64,000 nt of DNA. It comes from Shewanella pneumatophori (GTDB lineage: Bacteria; Pseudomonadota; Gammaproteobacteria; Enterobacterales; Shewanellaceae). Under the pieces are notes generated by a model that saw only the letters and a program-made list of their open reading frames with translations, ran no database searches and was not told the origin of the DNA. Positions 54,696 through 64,000 of this stretch are shown here, one piece after another (position 1 is the first letter of the stretch; every line of letters begins with the position of its first letter). Position numbers and translations under genes: made by a program. The stretch covers positions 1-64,000 of the forward strand of contig NZ_JAKILB010000012.1 of assembly GCF_023283895.1 (NCBI RefSeq). Direction: 5' to 3'.

Positions 54696-55301
54696 TTAAC
54701 GACTAGCTTCAATACCAATATTTGATACACCAATTTCTACAATTTCTCGGCGTAACTCTTTAATAAAGTCGGCTTTCATTGATGGGTTTTCTTCAATGAT
54801 TTCTAGTAGCGAGTTTTGCATCTCTTTTTCTTCTTGCATCACTTCATGAGCAAAGATGTAATCATCTAATGCATCTTCGTTATCAAACTCTTGCTCGCAA
54901 GTAGCTTCAATATAATTTGCTACAGTAGATGAAGACAATTTGCTGATATTGACAATATCTTCTTCTACTTTACTTTGCAGTGCGCTAATGAGAGATGTTA
55001 GTGCAACCACTGCGTCCATCGCAGGGTAAACACCGTAAACGTCAAAATCAGCAGGCTCTGGAGTGTTGTCATCAAGGCGCTGTAGATAAATATCAATATT
55101 TAACTTTAGCTTGTTATCGTACATCGATTGCCAAAGCAGGTTTAGCAAGGTATCGAGTACTTTAGGATCGCCAAATTCGCATACCTCAGAAAATAACTGA
55201 TAGTTTGGTAGCATACGTTGGCATAGGGCAACCGCGAAAAGCTTCTTTTGAGGTAACTCGAGTGCTTTTAGGCGTTTAAAAAATCCCTGTTTGTTTGTCA
55301 T
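54696..55301 (-). CDS. yjaG: YjaG family protein (DUF416)
   Basis: The 201-aa cytosolic, helical protein matches E. coli YjaG: RLKALELPQKKLFAVALCQRMLPNY near the start, CEFGDPKVLDTLLNLLW, then the conserved DFDVYGVYPAMDAVVALTSL near residue 85, and the ending EVGVSNIGIE-like EIGVSNIGIEASR. The biochemical function is unknown. It starts one base after the barA stop on the same strand, so it is probably co-transcribed and translationally coupled with barA, which is not its E. coli location. Confidence 0.88.
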   Translation of the reverse strand: MTNKQGFFKRLKALELPQKKLFAVALCQRMLPNYQLFSEVCEFGDPKVLDTLLNLLWQSMYDNKLKLNIDIYLQRLDDNTPEPADFDVYGVYPAMDAVVALTSLISALQSKVEEDIVNISKLSSSTVANYIEATCEQEFDNEDALDDYIFAHEVMQEEKEMQNSLLEIIEENPSMKADFIKELRREIVEIGVSNIGIEASR

Positions 55302-55302
55302 C

Positions 55303-58089
55303 TTATATATCCACTGATAGCTGGGAGATCACTTGATTAGCGGCTGATTCTACCTTAGTTAACTCATCAAGTAACTCTAGTATTTCGGGTTCTACGTCAT
55401 CAATTGAGACGCCACGCTTTAAAGCTGATTCAATTTCTTTGCACAACATCTGTGTGCTGGGGACGCCGCAGTAACAGCAGGCGCCGTGAAGTTTATGGAT
55501 ACAAGCCAGCATTTTGTCATCATCCGCTTGCGATAGTGCTGTTTCGATATGCTCTACGGTTTCAGGTAACGACTTGAGCAACATCTTCAACATATCTAGT
55601 GCTAAGTCTGGCTTGTTATTGGCTTGGGTCAAGCAAAGATCCCAATTCAATGTTCGTTGATCAAAGTGAGTAAACTTAGGTTTTGTTTTCCAGCGAGTGA
55701 TTACACCTTTTAGTGCGGCCTCATCAATCGGTTTTGGTAGATAGCCATCCATACCACTAGTAGAAATACGCTCTCTTTCTTCTGCTATCGCATGTGCAGT
55801 TACCGCAATAATAGGTGTATTGCGGTTTAAAGAGTGGCTTCTAATTAATTTAGTCGCAGTAATGCCATCTGTACCTGGCATTTGGATATCCATAAAGATC
55901 AAATCGTAACTGCGCTCTTTAGCGAGCTGCACAGCAAGCTCTCCGTTATCTGCAACTTGCACTTGAGTGACTAACTCTTTTAAAAGGGTATCAATCAATT
56001 TAAGGTTTGCTGGATTATCGTCAACCGCGAGCACGCTGAGGTTTTCTAGCTTAGCGGGCATAGCCACAGGATTTAGCGGCAATAAGCTGTCATTCAATGC
56101 TGATGAGTGTGGGTCGAGTAACGATTTTGATAATAGTTTTTCGCCAACAGGTATTGAGATCTGTTTATCGACATAAGGTCTAAGCTGTGAGAACACATCT
56201 TCTTGTTCAACGCAGTCTGACGTTAATAGCAGATAGTTGATATTAGGTTTAATCAGTTTGAGTAATCGTGCTGGGGAGTTGGCTAAAATAAGCGCACGGC
56301 AACTCACAAGTGCAAAATCGAAAACTTTACTAGATTGGTTAGTACTTTGCTGTAGTTGATCTATGTTATCCACTATGGTCACTTTCATGTCCCAGCGGTT
56401 TAACATGCGCTCTGTTGCTTGTTGAGTAAGTGTTTTTGGTTCAAACAAAAGGATACTTTTACCCTTAAGCGGAGCTAACGGCAAAGTATCATTAATTGGG
56501 TATTGGCTAATGTTGAGCGGTAAAGATAACCAGAAAGTCGAGCCTTGATTAGGCTCAGAGTAACAACCTATTTGGCCGCCCATCCGATTAACCAAGCGCT
56601 TGGTGATAACTAATCCTAGGCCTGTGCCGCCAAAGCGACGAGATATAGAAGAGTCTGCTTGACCAAATGCTTGGAACAAAGATGATTGCTGCTGCTCATC
56701 AATACCAATGCCGGTATCAATCACTTCACAGCGAACGTGTAATTTCCCGTCTTTAATATCTTCAAGTTGCAGTTTTAATTGTACGCTGCCTTTGTCGGTA
56801 AATTTAATTGCATTACCGACCAAGTTGGTGATGATTTGGTTAAAGCGCATAGCATCACCAGTAACATCTTCAGGTATACGAGAGTCTACATCGATTACCA
56901 GTTCAAGCTCTTTTTCGCGCGCAGTGCTCGATAACATCGTTACTGTTTCTTCTAAGGTTTCCCTTAAAGAGAACGGAATATTCTCCAGCACCATTTTTCC
57001 TGCTTCAAGTTTCGAGAAATCGAGAATGTCATTAATGATACTAAGCAAGTTTGTCGCACTGCGTTCAATAGTGCGAATATAGTCTTGCTGGCTTGAGTGC
57101 AGCGGTGTTTTCAATAATTGTTTAGCGAAACCAATTACGCCGTTCAGTGGCGTTCTTAATTCGTGAGACATGTTAGCCAAAAACTCTGATTTTATACGGC
57201 TGGCTTCTTGAGCACGCTTTTTGGCCATATCAAGTTCAACGTTTTGGATCTCGATTTGCTCTAAAGTTTCACGTAAATCAGAGGTCGCTTGGTCGATGTT
57301 TTGCTGCATCTCATCATGGTATTCCGACAATGAGCCTGCCATGGCATTAATACCACGTTTAAGTAAGTCCAGCTCACCAATCAAATTACCTGTTAAACGC
57401 GTATCCAGTTTGCCTTCACGAATTTTGGCTACAACCCGCACCATTTCTGTAATGGGTTGGGTGACGTTTTTAACTAAACGGAAAGTAAAGAATAGGTTTA
57501 ACTGCACACCAATTAACACAATAATAAATGCTGCCACTGCGGCTCTATGTTGTTGTAGTAGCGCGTTTTCTTTATTGATAAGAATCGCAATGTAGCCAAT
57601 TTTTATTACATCAGAGGTGGCTTGGTTGCTATTAAAACCCTGTACAGGCGCGTTACTACTTTTAAAAATAGGGCTCCGCAGAATCATGCTGTCGCCTACT
57701 TGTTCAAGCTCAGTTCTTAGCATTGACTCAAGCGGCTTACCAAAGCGCATTATTTCATGGTTTTTATAATGATGGGAGGTGACAACAACGCGGTTATCAT
57801 CATCGAAGATGGCGATAAATTGCACTAATGATGCTTTATTTAACTGCGCCGAGGTGATTAATCTTTTGGTGGTTTCGAAATCTTTGCTTTCTAGACCCAC
57901 TTCTGCGGCGATGGCTAGTGGCTCGATAATATTACTTGCTTGTTCTATGAGCGTATCTTCGAGTTCATAGAATCTATTTATGGTAAAATAGCTACCCAAT
58001 AAAATACCCACTAAAATAGTTGGGGCTAACGCCAATACCAGAACCCATGATCTAAGGCTGTATTTGGTCATATTCTTGGCATCATTCAT
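55303..58089 (-). CDS. barA: Hybrid sensor histidine kinase BarA
   Basis: The 928-aa membrane kinase feeds the UvrY/GacA response regulator and thus the Csr system. Two TM segments (about 15-40 and 180-205) flank a short periplasmic sensor; HAMP follows (about 205-257). HisKA is NMSHELRTPLNGVIGF (His near 308), then HATPase_c (NLVGNAIKFTDKGSVQLKL region, GGTGLGLVITKRLV), a degenerate receiver-like stretch, a receiver (IFMDIQMPGTDG, Asp near 732) and Hpt (CIHKLHGACCYCGVPS, His near 865). An in-frame ATG at 58071 (MTKYSLRS) matches the E. coli start better than 58089. It is divergent from rlmD, as in E. coli. Confidence 0.95.
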   Translation of the reverse strand: MNDAKNMTKYSLRSWVLVLALAPTILVGILLGSYFTINRFYELEDTLIEQASNIIEPLAIAAEVGLESKDFETTKRLITSAQLNKASLVQFIAIFDDDNRVVVTSHHYKNHEIMRFGKPLESMLRTELEQVGDSMILRSPIFKSSNAPVQGFNSNQATSDVIKIGYIAILINKENALLQQHRAAVAAFIIVLIGVQLNLFFTFRLVKNVTQPITEMVRVVAKIREGKLDTRLTGNLIGELDLLKRGINAMAGSLSEYHDEMQQNIDQATSDLRETLEQIEIQNVELDMAKKRAQEASRIKSEFLANMSHELRTPLNGVIGFAKQLLKTPLHSSQQDYIRTIERSATNLLSIINDILDFSKLEAGKMVLENIPFSLRETLEETVTMLSSTAREKELELVIDVDSRIPEDVTGDAMRFNQIITNLVGNAIKFTDKGSVQLKLQLEDIKDGKLHVRCEVIDTGIGIDEQQQSSLFQAFGQADSSISRRFGGTGLGLVITKRLVNRMGGQIGCYSEPNQGSTFWLSLPLNISQYPINDTLPLAPLKGKSILLFEPKTLTQQATERMLNRWDMKVTIVDNIDQLQQSTNQSSKVFDFALVSCRALILANSPARLLKLIKPNINYLLLTSDCVEQEDVFSQLRPYVDKQISIPVGEKLLSKSLLDPHSSALNDSLLPLNPVAMPAKLENLSVLAVDDNPANLKLIDTLLKELVTQVQVADNGELAVQLAKERSYDLIFMDIQMPGTDGITATKLIRSHSLNRNTPIIAVTAHAIAEERERISTSGMDGYLPKPIDEAALKGVITRWKTKPKFTHFDQRTLNWDLCLTQANNKPDLALDMLKMLLKSLPETVEHIETALSQADDDKMLACIHKLHGACCYCGVPSTQMLCKEIESALKRGVSIDDVEPEILELLDELTKVESAANQVISQLSVDI

Positions 58090-58186
58090 TCTTTGTATGG
58101 GTTACCATTAAATATAGTGTGAGTATTCGATAGACTGCCAGAGATTAACCTGTTTTGGCCAGTTTTTTATCTATTTCGAGAGCAAA

Positions 58187-59524
58187 ATGGCACAATTTTT
58201 TAAAGCAAAACCAAGTAGATCTAAGCAATTATCGTCAAAGTTGTCTCTAGAAGTGACTCAACTCGACCATTTAGGCGCGGGTATTGCGCACCATGATGGC
58301 AAAATTGTTTTTATTAATGGCGCATTGCCGGGCGAAACGGTTTCAGTGCAATTGACTGAGCAAAAGAAAAAGTTTGCTCGGGCAAAGTTGCTGAAAATAC
58401 AAAAAATATCAGCTGAACGTGTCGAGGCTCCGTGCCCACACTTTGCACAGTGTGGTGGTTGCGATCTGCAACACTTAAACTTGGATGCTCAGCGAGCCCA
58501 TAAGGCAAACACCTTAGTCGACTTGGTCGCCAAATTTGCTCAAACTCAAGCGAGTGAAATTTGTCAGCCGCTAAGTGATAACCCTTGGCATTATCGTCGC
58601 CGCGCTCGTTTAGCGACTTGGTATGACAAAAGCACTAAACACATAAGCTTAGGCTTTAGAGCGAGTAGTAGTAGTAAGGTTGTTGAAATTCAGTCTTGCG
58701 CGGTATTAGCTGAGCCTTTATCGGCACTTATTCCAGAACTTGCTTTCATGCTTAATCAGTTAAGCGGTAAAAAAGCGCTCGGTCATGTTGAATTGACCCA
58801 AGCGGATAATGGCAACTTTGTAGTGCTGCGGGTTACTAAAATCTTGTCTGATAAAGATAAGGCTCGTTTAGCCGAGTTTGCGGCTAAACATCAAGTTATC
58901 GTATTACTGCAAGATGATGACGGTCAGTGTGAACATGTTAATGGTGCAGGGGAACTACCCTACTACCGTTTCGATGATAGCCAAGTTAAGCTAGATTTCT
59001 CGCCAGGCAACTTTATTCAAGTCAATGGCAAGGTAAACCAAGCCATGGTTAATCAAGCCGTTGAGTGGTTAGCACCACAAGCGGGTGAGCGTGTACTCGA
59101 TCTTTTCTGTGGCATAGGTAACTTTAGTTTGCCACTAGCGGTTAATGGTGCTGAGGTGATTGGTGTTGAAGGTGTGCCAGCTATGGTTGAACAAGCCCGC
59201 CTTAATGCTAAGCAAAGTGGTTTTGATAATGTGTCTTTTTATCACGCCGACTTAAGTGCCGATCTGTCGAAAGAGCCTTGGTTGGGTAAAGTCGACAAAA
59301 TGTTGATTGATCCAGCTCGTGCTGGCGCTTATGAAAGCATGCAATCACTTAAGAAGTTAAAGCCGAAAGCATTAGTCTATGTTTCTTGCAACCCTGCAAG
59401 CCTTGCTCGAGACAGTGAAGTGATATTGAAGCAAGGTTATAAGCTTAAAAAAATTGGTTTAATTGATATGTTTCCACAAACCCATCATCTAGAGTCGATG
59501 GCGTTGTTCGAACTAAAAAATTAA
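58187..59524 (+). CDS. rlmD: 23S rRNA (uracil-1939-C5) methyltransferase RlmD
   Basis: The 445-aa SAM-dependent enzyme is also called RumA. The N-terminal TRAM domain (residues about 20-77) is followed by 4Fe-4S cysteines in CPHFAQCGGCDLQHL (about 83-97) plus a distal Cys in IQSCAVLAE. The methyltransferase part has FIQVN, DLFCGIGNFSLPLA near residue 305, IDPARAGAYE near residue 371, and the catalytic Cys in VSCNPASLARD near residue 399. Length is standard. Lies between barA and relA. Confidence 0.96.
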   Translation: MAQFFKAKPSRSKQLSSKLSLEVTQLDHLGAGIAHHDGKIVFINGALPGETVSVQLTEQKKKFARAKLLKIQKISAERVEAPCPHFAQCGGCDLQHLNLDAQRAHKANTLVDLVAKFAQTQASEICQPLSDNPWHYRRRARLATWYDKSTKHISLGFRASSSSKVVEIQSCAVLAEPLSALIPELAFMLNQLSGKKALGHVELTQADNGNFVVLRVTKILSDKDKARLAEFAAKHQVIVLLQDDDGQCEHVNGAGELPYYRFDDSQVKLDFSPGNFIQVNGKVNQAMVNQAVEWLAPQAGERVLDLFCGIGNFSLPLAVNGAEVIGVEGVPAMVEQARLNAKQSGFDNVSFYHADLSADLSKEPWLGKVDKMLIDPARAGAYESMQSLKKLKPKALVYVSCNPASLARDSEVILKQGYKLKKIGLIDMFPQTHHLESMALFELKN

Positions 59525-59740
59525 ATAAAAAGACACAAAAAGATACATTTAGCGAAACCTTTTGTTTAAATATAACTCATACAATTCAAACTTCGGCATT
59601 ATCGGCGTTTTAAGTAGCAATTGTCTGCTTTTGTTGATTGACAATAATCGCTGAATCGCGAATATAGAGCATATTAATTAAAAAGGTAGGGTTAATGTTT
59701 TGTTAACTTCTGTCTGGGGTATGTAAGGGAAGTCAAATCG

Positions 59741-61948
59741 ATGGTATCTGTTCGTGAAGCACATTTTAGCGATCCTGATTTTCAACTCGAAGAATGGGTG
59801 CAACGTTATATAAGTGATGCTTCGGAAGCTCAAATTCTTTTGACCTTAATTGAACAGGTCGAGCTGCTCGTGGGGCAAAAGAAAGAGGCGAGCGTTACCG
59901 TATTAAAACGTGCGCGTGAGATGATTGAAATTCTTGCGCCACTAAATATGGATATTGAAACCTTACAAGCGGCTATATTGTTTGTGGTATTTGATGCTGA
60001 GTTGATCAGTAAAGAAGATATCGAAGAGGGCTTTGGCGCTAAATTGTCGGTACTAGTGTCTAGCGTTGAAACCATGAACGCTATTGGCGCGCTAAAAATA
60101 GATAATCAAACCCGCAATGGCGAACCACAAATCGACAATATCCGTAAGATGCTATTGGCGATGGTTGAAGATGTGCGCGCGGTAGTGATTAAGCTTGCTG
60201 AGCGGATCTGCCTACTGCGCGAAATCAAAAATGCCGACGAAGAAGTTAAAGTTCTTATTGCCCGTGAGATTGCTGATATTTACGCGCCTTTGGCGAACCG
60301 TTTAGGTATTGGCCAATTAAAGTGGGAGCTTGAAGATATTTCGTTTCGCTACCTGCACCCACAAACTTATAAAGATATCGCCAAACAGCTTGATGGTAAA
60401 CGCCTTGATAGAGAAACCTTTATCGACGACTTTGTGAGCCAGTTACAATCACGTTTAGATAAAGACCAAATTCGTGCCAAAGTTTACGGCCGACCTAAGC
60501 ATATCTATAGCATCTGGAAGAAGATGAAAGGCAAGCAGCTCAAATTTGATGAGCTGTTTGATGTGCGAGCGGTGCGAATAGTCACTGACCGCTTACAAGA
60601 TTGTTACGGCGCATTAGGTGTTGTACACACCCTTTGGCACCATATTCCACGTGAGTTTGATGATTACGTTGCTAATCCAAAACCCAATGGATATCAGTCT
60701 ATTCATACCGTGGTTGTTGGGCCTGAAGACAAAACGGTAGAAATACAAATCCGTACTGAGCAGATGCATGAAGATGCTGAGCTTGGTGTAGCTGCGCACT
60801 GGAAGTACAAAGAAGGTAGTGCAAGCGGCAAACAAAGCGGATATGAAGAAAAAATTAATTGGCTACGTAAAATCTTGCAGTGGCAAGAAGATGTGGCTGA
60901 AAGTGGCAATTTAGTTGATGAAGTACGCAGTCAAGTATTTGAAGACCGTGTTTATGTATTTACTCCAAGTGGTGAAGTAGTTGACTTGCCACTAGGTTCA
61001 ACAGTACTTGATTTTGCTTACTACATTCACTCTCACGTTGGCCATAAATGTATTGGCGCCAAAGTTGATGGCCGCATAGTACAATTTACCTATCAGGTTG
61101 AAACGGGTCAGCGTATTGAGATTATTACCTCTAAGCACCCGAATCCAAAACGAGATTGGTTAAACCCAAATTTAGGTTACATCCGTACCTCACGTGCGCG
61201 CTCTAAAATCTTGCATTGGTTTAAGCAGCAAGATAGAGATAAGAATATCGTTTCAGGTAAAGAGATGCTTGAAGCTGAACTTGCAAGAAGTAACCTGCAG
61301 TTAAAAGATGCACAATCTGCTGTTGAGCGGTTTAACCTTGTTAGTATGGACGATCTGCTCGCCGGTATTGGTGGTGGTGATGTGCGCCTTAATCAAGTGG
61401 TGAATCATGTTCAGAGCCGCTTGCGTACTAAAGAGCTCAGCGATGAGGCGGCGGTTGAAGACTTAGTTAAGAAAAGCCAAAGCAAATCGACTAAGCGTGG
61501 CAAAGGTCAGGTTGAGGTCAGTGGTGTTGGTAATTTGATGAGCCACATCGCTAAGTGTTGTCAACCGGTGCCTGGTGATGAGATCTTTGGCTTTATTACT
61601 AAAGGACGTGGGATCTCGGTCCACAGAGCTGATTGCGATCAAGTTAAAGAGTTAGTTAGAGCATCGCCTGAGCGTTCTGTTGAAGTTGTTTGGGGTGAGA
61701 ACTACTCAGGTGGTTATAAAATTCGCTTGAGCATTTTGGCCAATGATCGTTCAGGTTTGCTGAGAGATTTAACATCAGTGCTGGCGGCTGAAAAAACACA
61801 TGTAATGGCTATGAGCTCAACCTCAGATGTGAAAACTCAAACCGCGACTATCGAGTTAGAGCTTGAACTGTATAACCTTGAAGGTTTATCTAAGGTACTG
61901 TCGAAATTAAACCAAGTCGATGGTGTGATGCAGGCACGCAGATTATAA
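59741..61948 (+). CDS. relA: GTP pyrophosphokinase RelA
   Basis: The 735-aa (p)ppGpp synthetase I is activated on ribosomes carrying uncharged tRNA. The hydrolase (HD) domain is degenerate, with FVVFDAELIS where SpoT has HD, which is normal for RelA. The synthetase domain has KRPKHIYSIWKKM-like GRPKHIYSIWKKM, FDELFDVRAVRIVTD, PKPNGYQSIHTVVVG and VEIQIRTEQMHEDAE. TGS follows (VYVFTPSGEVVDLPLGSTVL), then a zinc-finger region with Cys and His near residue 605 (AKCCQPVPGD) and a C-terminal ACT domain. The start MVSVREAH matches the family; AAGGGA precedes it. Confidence 0.97.
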   Translation: MVSVREAHFSDPDFQLEEWVQRYISDASEAQILLTLIEQVELLVGQKKEASVTVLKRAREMIEILAPLNMDIETLQAAILFVVFDAELISKEDIEEGFGAKLSVLVSSVETMNAIGALKIDNQTRNGEPQIDNIRKMLLAMVEDVRAVVIKLAERICLLREIKNADEEVKVLIAREIADIYAPLANRLGIGQLKWELEDISFRYLHPQTYKDIAKQLDGKRLDRETFIDDFVSQLQSRLDKDQIRAKVYGRPKHIYSIWKKMKGKQLKFDELFDVRAVRIVTDRLQDCYGALGVVHTLWHHIPREFDDYVANPKPNGYQSIHTVVVGPEDKTVEIQIRTEQMHEDAELGVAAHWKYKEGSASGKQSGYEEKINWLRKILQWQEDVAESGNLVDEVRSQVFEDRVYVFTPSGEVVDLPLGSTVLDFAYYIHSHVGHKCIGAKVDGRIVQFTYQVETGQRIEIITSKHPNPKRDWLNPNLGYIRTSRARSKILHWFKQQDRDKNIVSGKEMLEAELARSNLQLKDAQSAVERFNLVSMDDLLAGIGGGDVRLNQVVNHVQSRLRTKELSDEAAVEDLVKKSQSKSTKRGKGQVEVSGVGNLMSHIAKCCQPVPGDEIFGFITKGRGISVHRADCDQVKELVRASPERSVEVVWGENYSGGYKIRLSILANDRSGLLRDLTSVLAAEKTHVMAMSSTSDVKTQTATIELELELYNLEGLSKVLSKLNQVDGVMQARRL

Positions 61949-62013
61949 GCCGACGTGCTTGGTGAGCTTTCCAAGGTATAAGAAGTGAGCGCTTACAAGT
62001 TTTAGCTAAATAC

Positions 62014-62040
62014 AACGGCAACTTCAGGTTGCCGTTTTTT
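62014..62040 (+). terminator. Rho-independent terminator of relA
   Basis: The stem AACGGCAAC (62014-62022) / GTTGCCGTT (62028-62036) is followed by TTTT, about 65 bases after the relA stop. Confidence 0.9.
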
Positions 62041-62077
62041 ATGGGGTATTATTGGCACTCATATTAAGGATCATGAA

Positions 62078-62881
62078 ATGACAAAGCAGATTGGTGATGC
62101 AGCGCCTTTACTGGCGATTATGCAAAAGCTGCGGGATCCGCAAAGCGGTTGCCCGTGGGATAAAGCACAAGACTTTCAAAGCATAGTGCCTTTTACAATT
62201 GAAGAAGCCTATGAAGTTGCTGATACCATTGAACGTATGGCGTTAGATGAACTACCTGATGAGCTTGGTGATTTGTTATTTCAGGTGGTGTTTTATTGTC
62301 AGCTTGGTAAAGAGCAGGGCTTATTTGACTTTGGGACAGTCGTCCAGCGTATTTGCGACAAATTAACTCGTCGTCACCCCCATGTATTTGAAGGACTCGC
62401 TGCCACGACGACGAGCGAGATCAAGCAAAACTGGGAGCAGTTAAAAGCTAATGAGCGTAGTAAAAGAGAGCTTAACTCGGCACTTGATGATATCCCGCTG
62501 AGTTTACCTGCGCTGTCTCGCTCAATAAAAATTCAAAAACGTGTTGCGAGAGTGGGCTTTGACTGGGCTGAACTGCCACCTGTGGTGGCTAAAATCCACG
62601 AAGAGATAGATGAAGTGTTGTTTGAAGTTAAACAAGAGCATGTCGATCCTAAAAAAGTGCAAGATGAAATGGGCGACTTATTGTTTGCTGTCGTCAATCT
62701 TGCTCGCCACTTGGGTGTCGAACCTGAAAAGGCATTAAGGCAAGCAAATCAGAAGTTTGAGAGACGTTTCCGTGGCGTTGAAGCTTACGCTCAAGCTGAT
62801 GGCCGCGCGATGACAGAGCATTCGTTAGCAGAGCTAGATAGCTACTGGGATAAGGTCAAACACGATGAAGCAAACAAATAA
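62078..62881 (+). CDS. mazG: Nucleoside triphosphate pyrophosphohydrolase MazG
   Basis: This 267-aa NTP-PPase degrades house-cleaning nucleotides and, in E. coli, lowers ppGpp levels indirectly. Two MazG domains: the first has GCPWDKAQDF and the metal helices EEAYEVADTIE and DELGDLLFQVVF (about residues 27-75); the second has HEEIDEVLFEVKQ and DEMGDLLFAVVNLARHL (about 182-225). Length fits E. coli MazG (263 aa). The mazEF toxin-antitoxin pair found before mazG in E. coli is absent: only a terminator and a short leader separate relA from mazG. Confidence 0.95.
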   Translation: MTKQIGDAAPLLAIMQKLRDPQSGCPWDKAQDFQSIVPFTIEEAYEVADTIERMALDELPDELGDLLFQVVFYCQLGKEQGLFDFGTVVQRICDKLTRRHPHVFEGLAATTTSEIKQNWEQLKANERSKRELNSALDDIPLSLPALSRSIKIQKRVARVGFDWAELPPVVAKIHEEIDEVLFEVKQEHVDPKKVQDEMGDLLFAVVNLARHLGVEPEKALRQANQKFERRFRGVEAYAQADGRAMTEHSLAELDSYWDKVKHDEANK

Positions 62882-62905
62882 CTTAGTTTTTAGGTTAATT
62901 GTAGT

Positions 62906-62934
62906 TTGTCGAATCAATGTTGCTTTGGTATAAT
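62906..62934 (+). promoter_or_regulatory. Probable sigma-70 promoter of pyrG
   Basis: -35 TTGTCG (62906-62911), a 17-base spacer, and -10 TATAAT (62929-62934) preceded by TTGG. Transcription would start near 62941, about 55 bases before the pyrG ATG. Confidence 0.65.
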
Positions 62935-62996
62935 ATTGCCCCGTCCTAGTGCTTTCTTACAAGCACATATCTCAAACTCATTTTCTCAGGTTCAGC

Positions 62997-64000
62997 ATGA
63001 CTACAAGGTATATCTTCGTTACTGGTGGCGTGGTTTCATCACTAGGTAAAGGCATTGCAGCAGCATCTTTGGCTGCAATATTAGAGGCTCGCGGCCTTAA
63101 CGTAACCATTATGAAGCTGGATCCATACATTAACGTCGATCCAGGTACCATGAGTCCAACACAGCACGGTGAAGTGTTTGTGACAGAAGACGGCGCTGAA
63201 ACAGATCTAGACTTAGGTCACTATGAGCGTTTCATCCGTACTAAGATGAACCGTCGTAATAACTTTACTACGGGTCGTATTTATGAAGAAGTACTTCGTA
63301 AAGAACGTCGTGGTGACTATTTAGGTGCAACCATTCAGGTTATTCCGCACATCACTAACGCTATCAAAGAAAAAGTACTTGCTGGTGGCGAAGGTCATGA
63401 TGTGGCAATCGTTGAGATTGGTGGCACTGTTGGTGATATCGAATCACTACCATTCTTAGAGTCTATCCGTCAGCTAGGTGTTGAACTTGGTCGTGATAGA
63501 ACTCTATTTATGCATTTGACCTTGGTACCTTTCTTAGGCGCTGCGGGTGAAGTGAAAACTAAGCCTACTCAGCACTCAGTTAAAGAACTACGTTCAATCG
63601 GTATCGCTCCTGATGTATTGGTATGTCGTGGCGATCGCGCTATTCCTGCCAACGAGAAAGCAAAGATTTCTCTATTCTGTAACGTTGAAGAACGTGCAGT
63701 TATTTCGCTAAAAGACGTAGACAGTATCTATAAGATCCCTGCGCTGTTAAAAGCACAAGGTCTAGATCAACTTGTCACTAAGCGTTTCGGTATTGACTGT
63801 AAAGAAGCTGATTTGGCTGAGTGGGAAAAAGTAATTTACCAAGAAGCTAACCCAACAGGTGAAATCACTATTGGTATGGTTGGTAAGTACATTGAACTAC
63901 CAGATGCTTACAAGTCAGTTAACGAAGCATTAAAGCATGCCGGTCTATTTAACCGCGTGTCAGTTAACATTAAGTACATTGACTCACAGAATGTTGAAGC
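62997..64000 (+). CDS. pyrG: CTP synthase, 3' end outside the window
   Basis: This open frame starts at ATG 62997 and leaves the window after 334 codons (family length about 545), without a stop. CTP synthase makes CTP from UTP with glutamine nitrogen. Seen are FVTGGVVSSLGKGI near residue 7, KLDPYINVDPGTMSPTQHGE near residue 40, DLDLGHYERF, and VEIGGTVGDIESLPFLE near residue 140. All of the visible part belongs to the synthetase domain and its linker; the glutaminase domain is beyond the edge. Codon use is that of a highly expressed gene. Confidence 0.97.
   Translation, partial: MTTRYIFVTGGVVSSLGKGIAAASLAAILEARGLNVTIMKLDPYINVDPGTMSPTQHGEVFVTEDGAETDLDLGHYERFIRTKMNRRNNFTTGRIYEEVLRKERRGDYLGATIQVIPHITNAIKEKVLAGGEGHDVAIVEIGGTVGDIESLPFLESIRQLGVELGRDRTLFMHLTLVPFLGAAGEVKTKPTQHSVKELRSIGIAPDVLVCRGDRAIPANEKAKISLFCNVEERAVISLKDVDSIYKIPALLKAQGLDQLVTKRFGIDCKEADLAEWEKVIYQEANPTGEITIGMVGKYIELPDAYKSVNEALKHAGLFNRVSVNIKYIDSQNVE

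Noticed and set aside
59741..61948. Loss of the HD motif in RelA as an oddity
   Set aside because: An inactive hydrolase domain is normal for gammaproteobacterial RelA; SpoT keeps the active one.

Overview
The window reads as chromosomal DNA of a marine gammaproteobacterium, most likely Shewanella. The case rests on: the order barA-rlmD-relA-mazG-pyrG, which matches the E. coli order apart from a missing mazEF pair; the nrdR-ribD-ribE-ribBA-ribH-nusB-thiL-pgpA cluster; a glycogen operon led by malQ; a Shewanella-like PPP-family phosphatase; and a tail of a chromosomal integron. Base composition is moderately AT-rich throughout, and clearly more AT-rich in the integron part. No rRNA, tRNA, CRISPR array, insertion sequence or prophage was seen.

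Layout. 1-3510 is the end of an integron cassette array. Three plus-strand cassette genes (S41 peptidase, SDR oxidoreductase, FAH-family hydrolase) are each followed by an attC-type site, and one more possible attC lies at the left. 3630-3899 is a gene-free, strongly folded element of repeat or structured-RNA character. 3910-12441 holds NDH-2, a small unknown gene, an RND efflux operon with an overlooked small ORF between its two genes, a decayed zinc-ribbon gene and an iron alcohol dehydrogenase. 12950-25233 is a complete glycogen operon (malQ-glgB-glgX-glgP-glgC-glgA) closed by a clear terminator. 25395-36900 is mostly on the minus strand: a NYN-domain protein, a 70-aa small protein, a second RND pump operon, a Shewanella-like phosphatase, an acyltransferase-3 membrane protein, a periplasmic PEGA-like/coiled-coil protein and ettA.

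37169-44808 is a plus-strand housekeeping block: glyA, nrdR, riboflavin synthesis (ribD, ribE, ribBA, ribH), nusB, thiL, pgpA. recN follows on the minus strand with two textbook LexA boxes upstream. 46962-52315 holds a response regulator with a TPR-like tail and a BvgS-type hybrid kinase, resembling VieB and VieS but without a VieA gene beside them. 52642-58089 contains an AEC transporter with a divergent LysR regulator, yjaG and the BarA kinase. 58187-64000 holds rlmD, relA, mazG and the first part of pyrG.

Functionally the core of the window covers carbon storage, flavin and one-carbon supply, global stress signalling (BarA, RelA, MazG, SOS-controlled RecN) and export (two RND pumps). The parts most worth a second look are the integron tail with the folded element beside it, the VieSB-like pair, the RibBA protein that lacks its GTP cyclohydrolase II zinc cysteines, the zinc-ribbon remnant, and the small ORF inside the first RND operon. 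I did not find a clearly new defence or mobile system.
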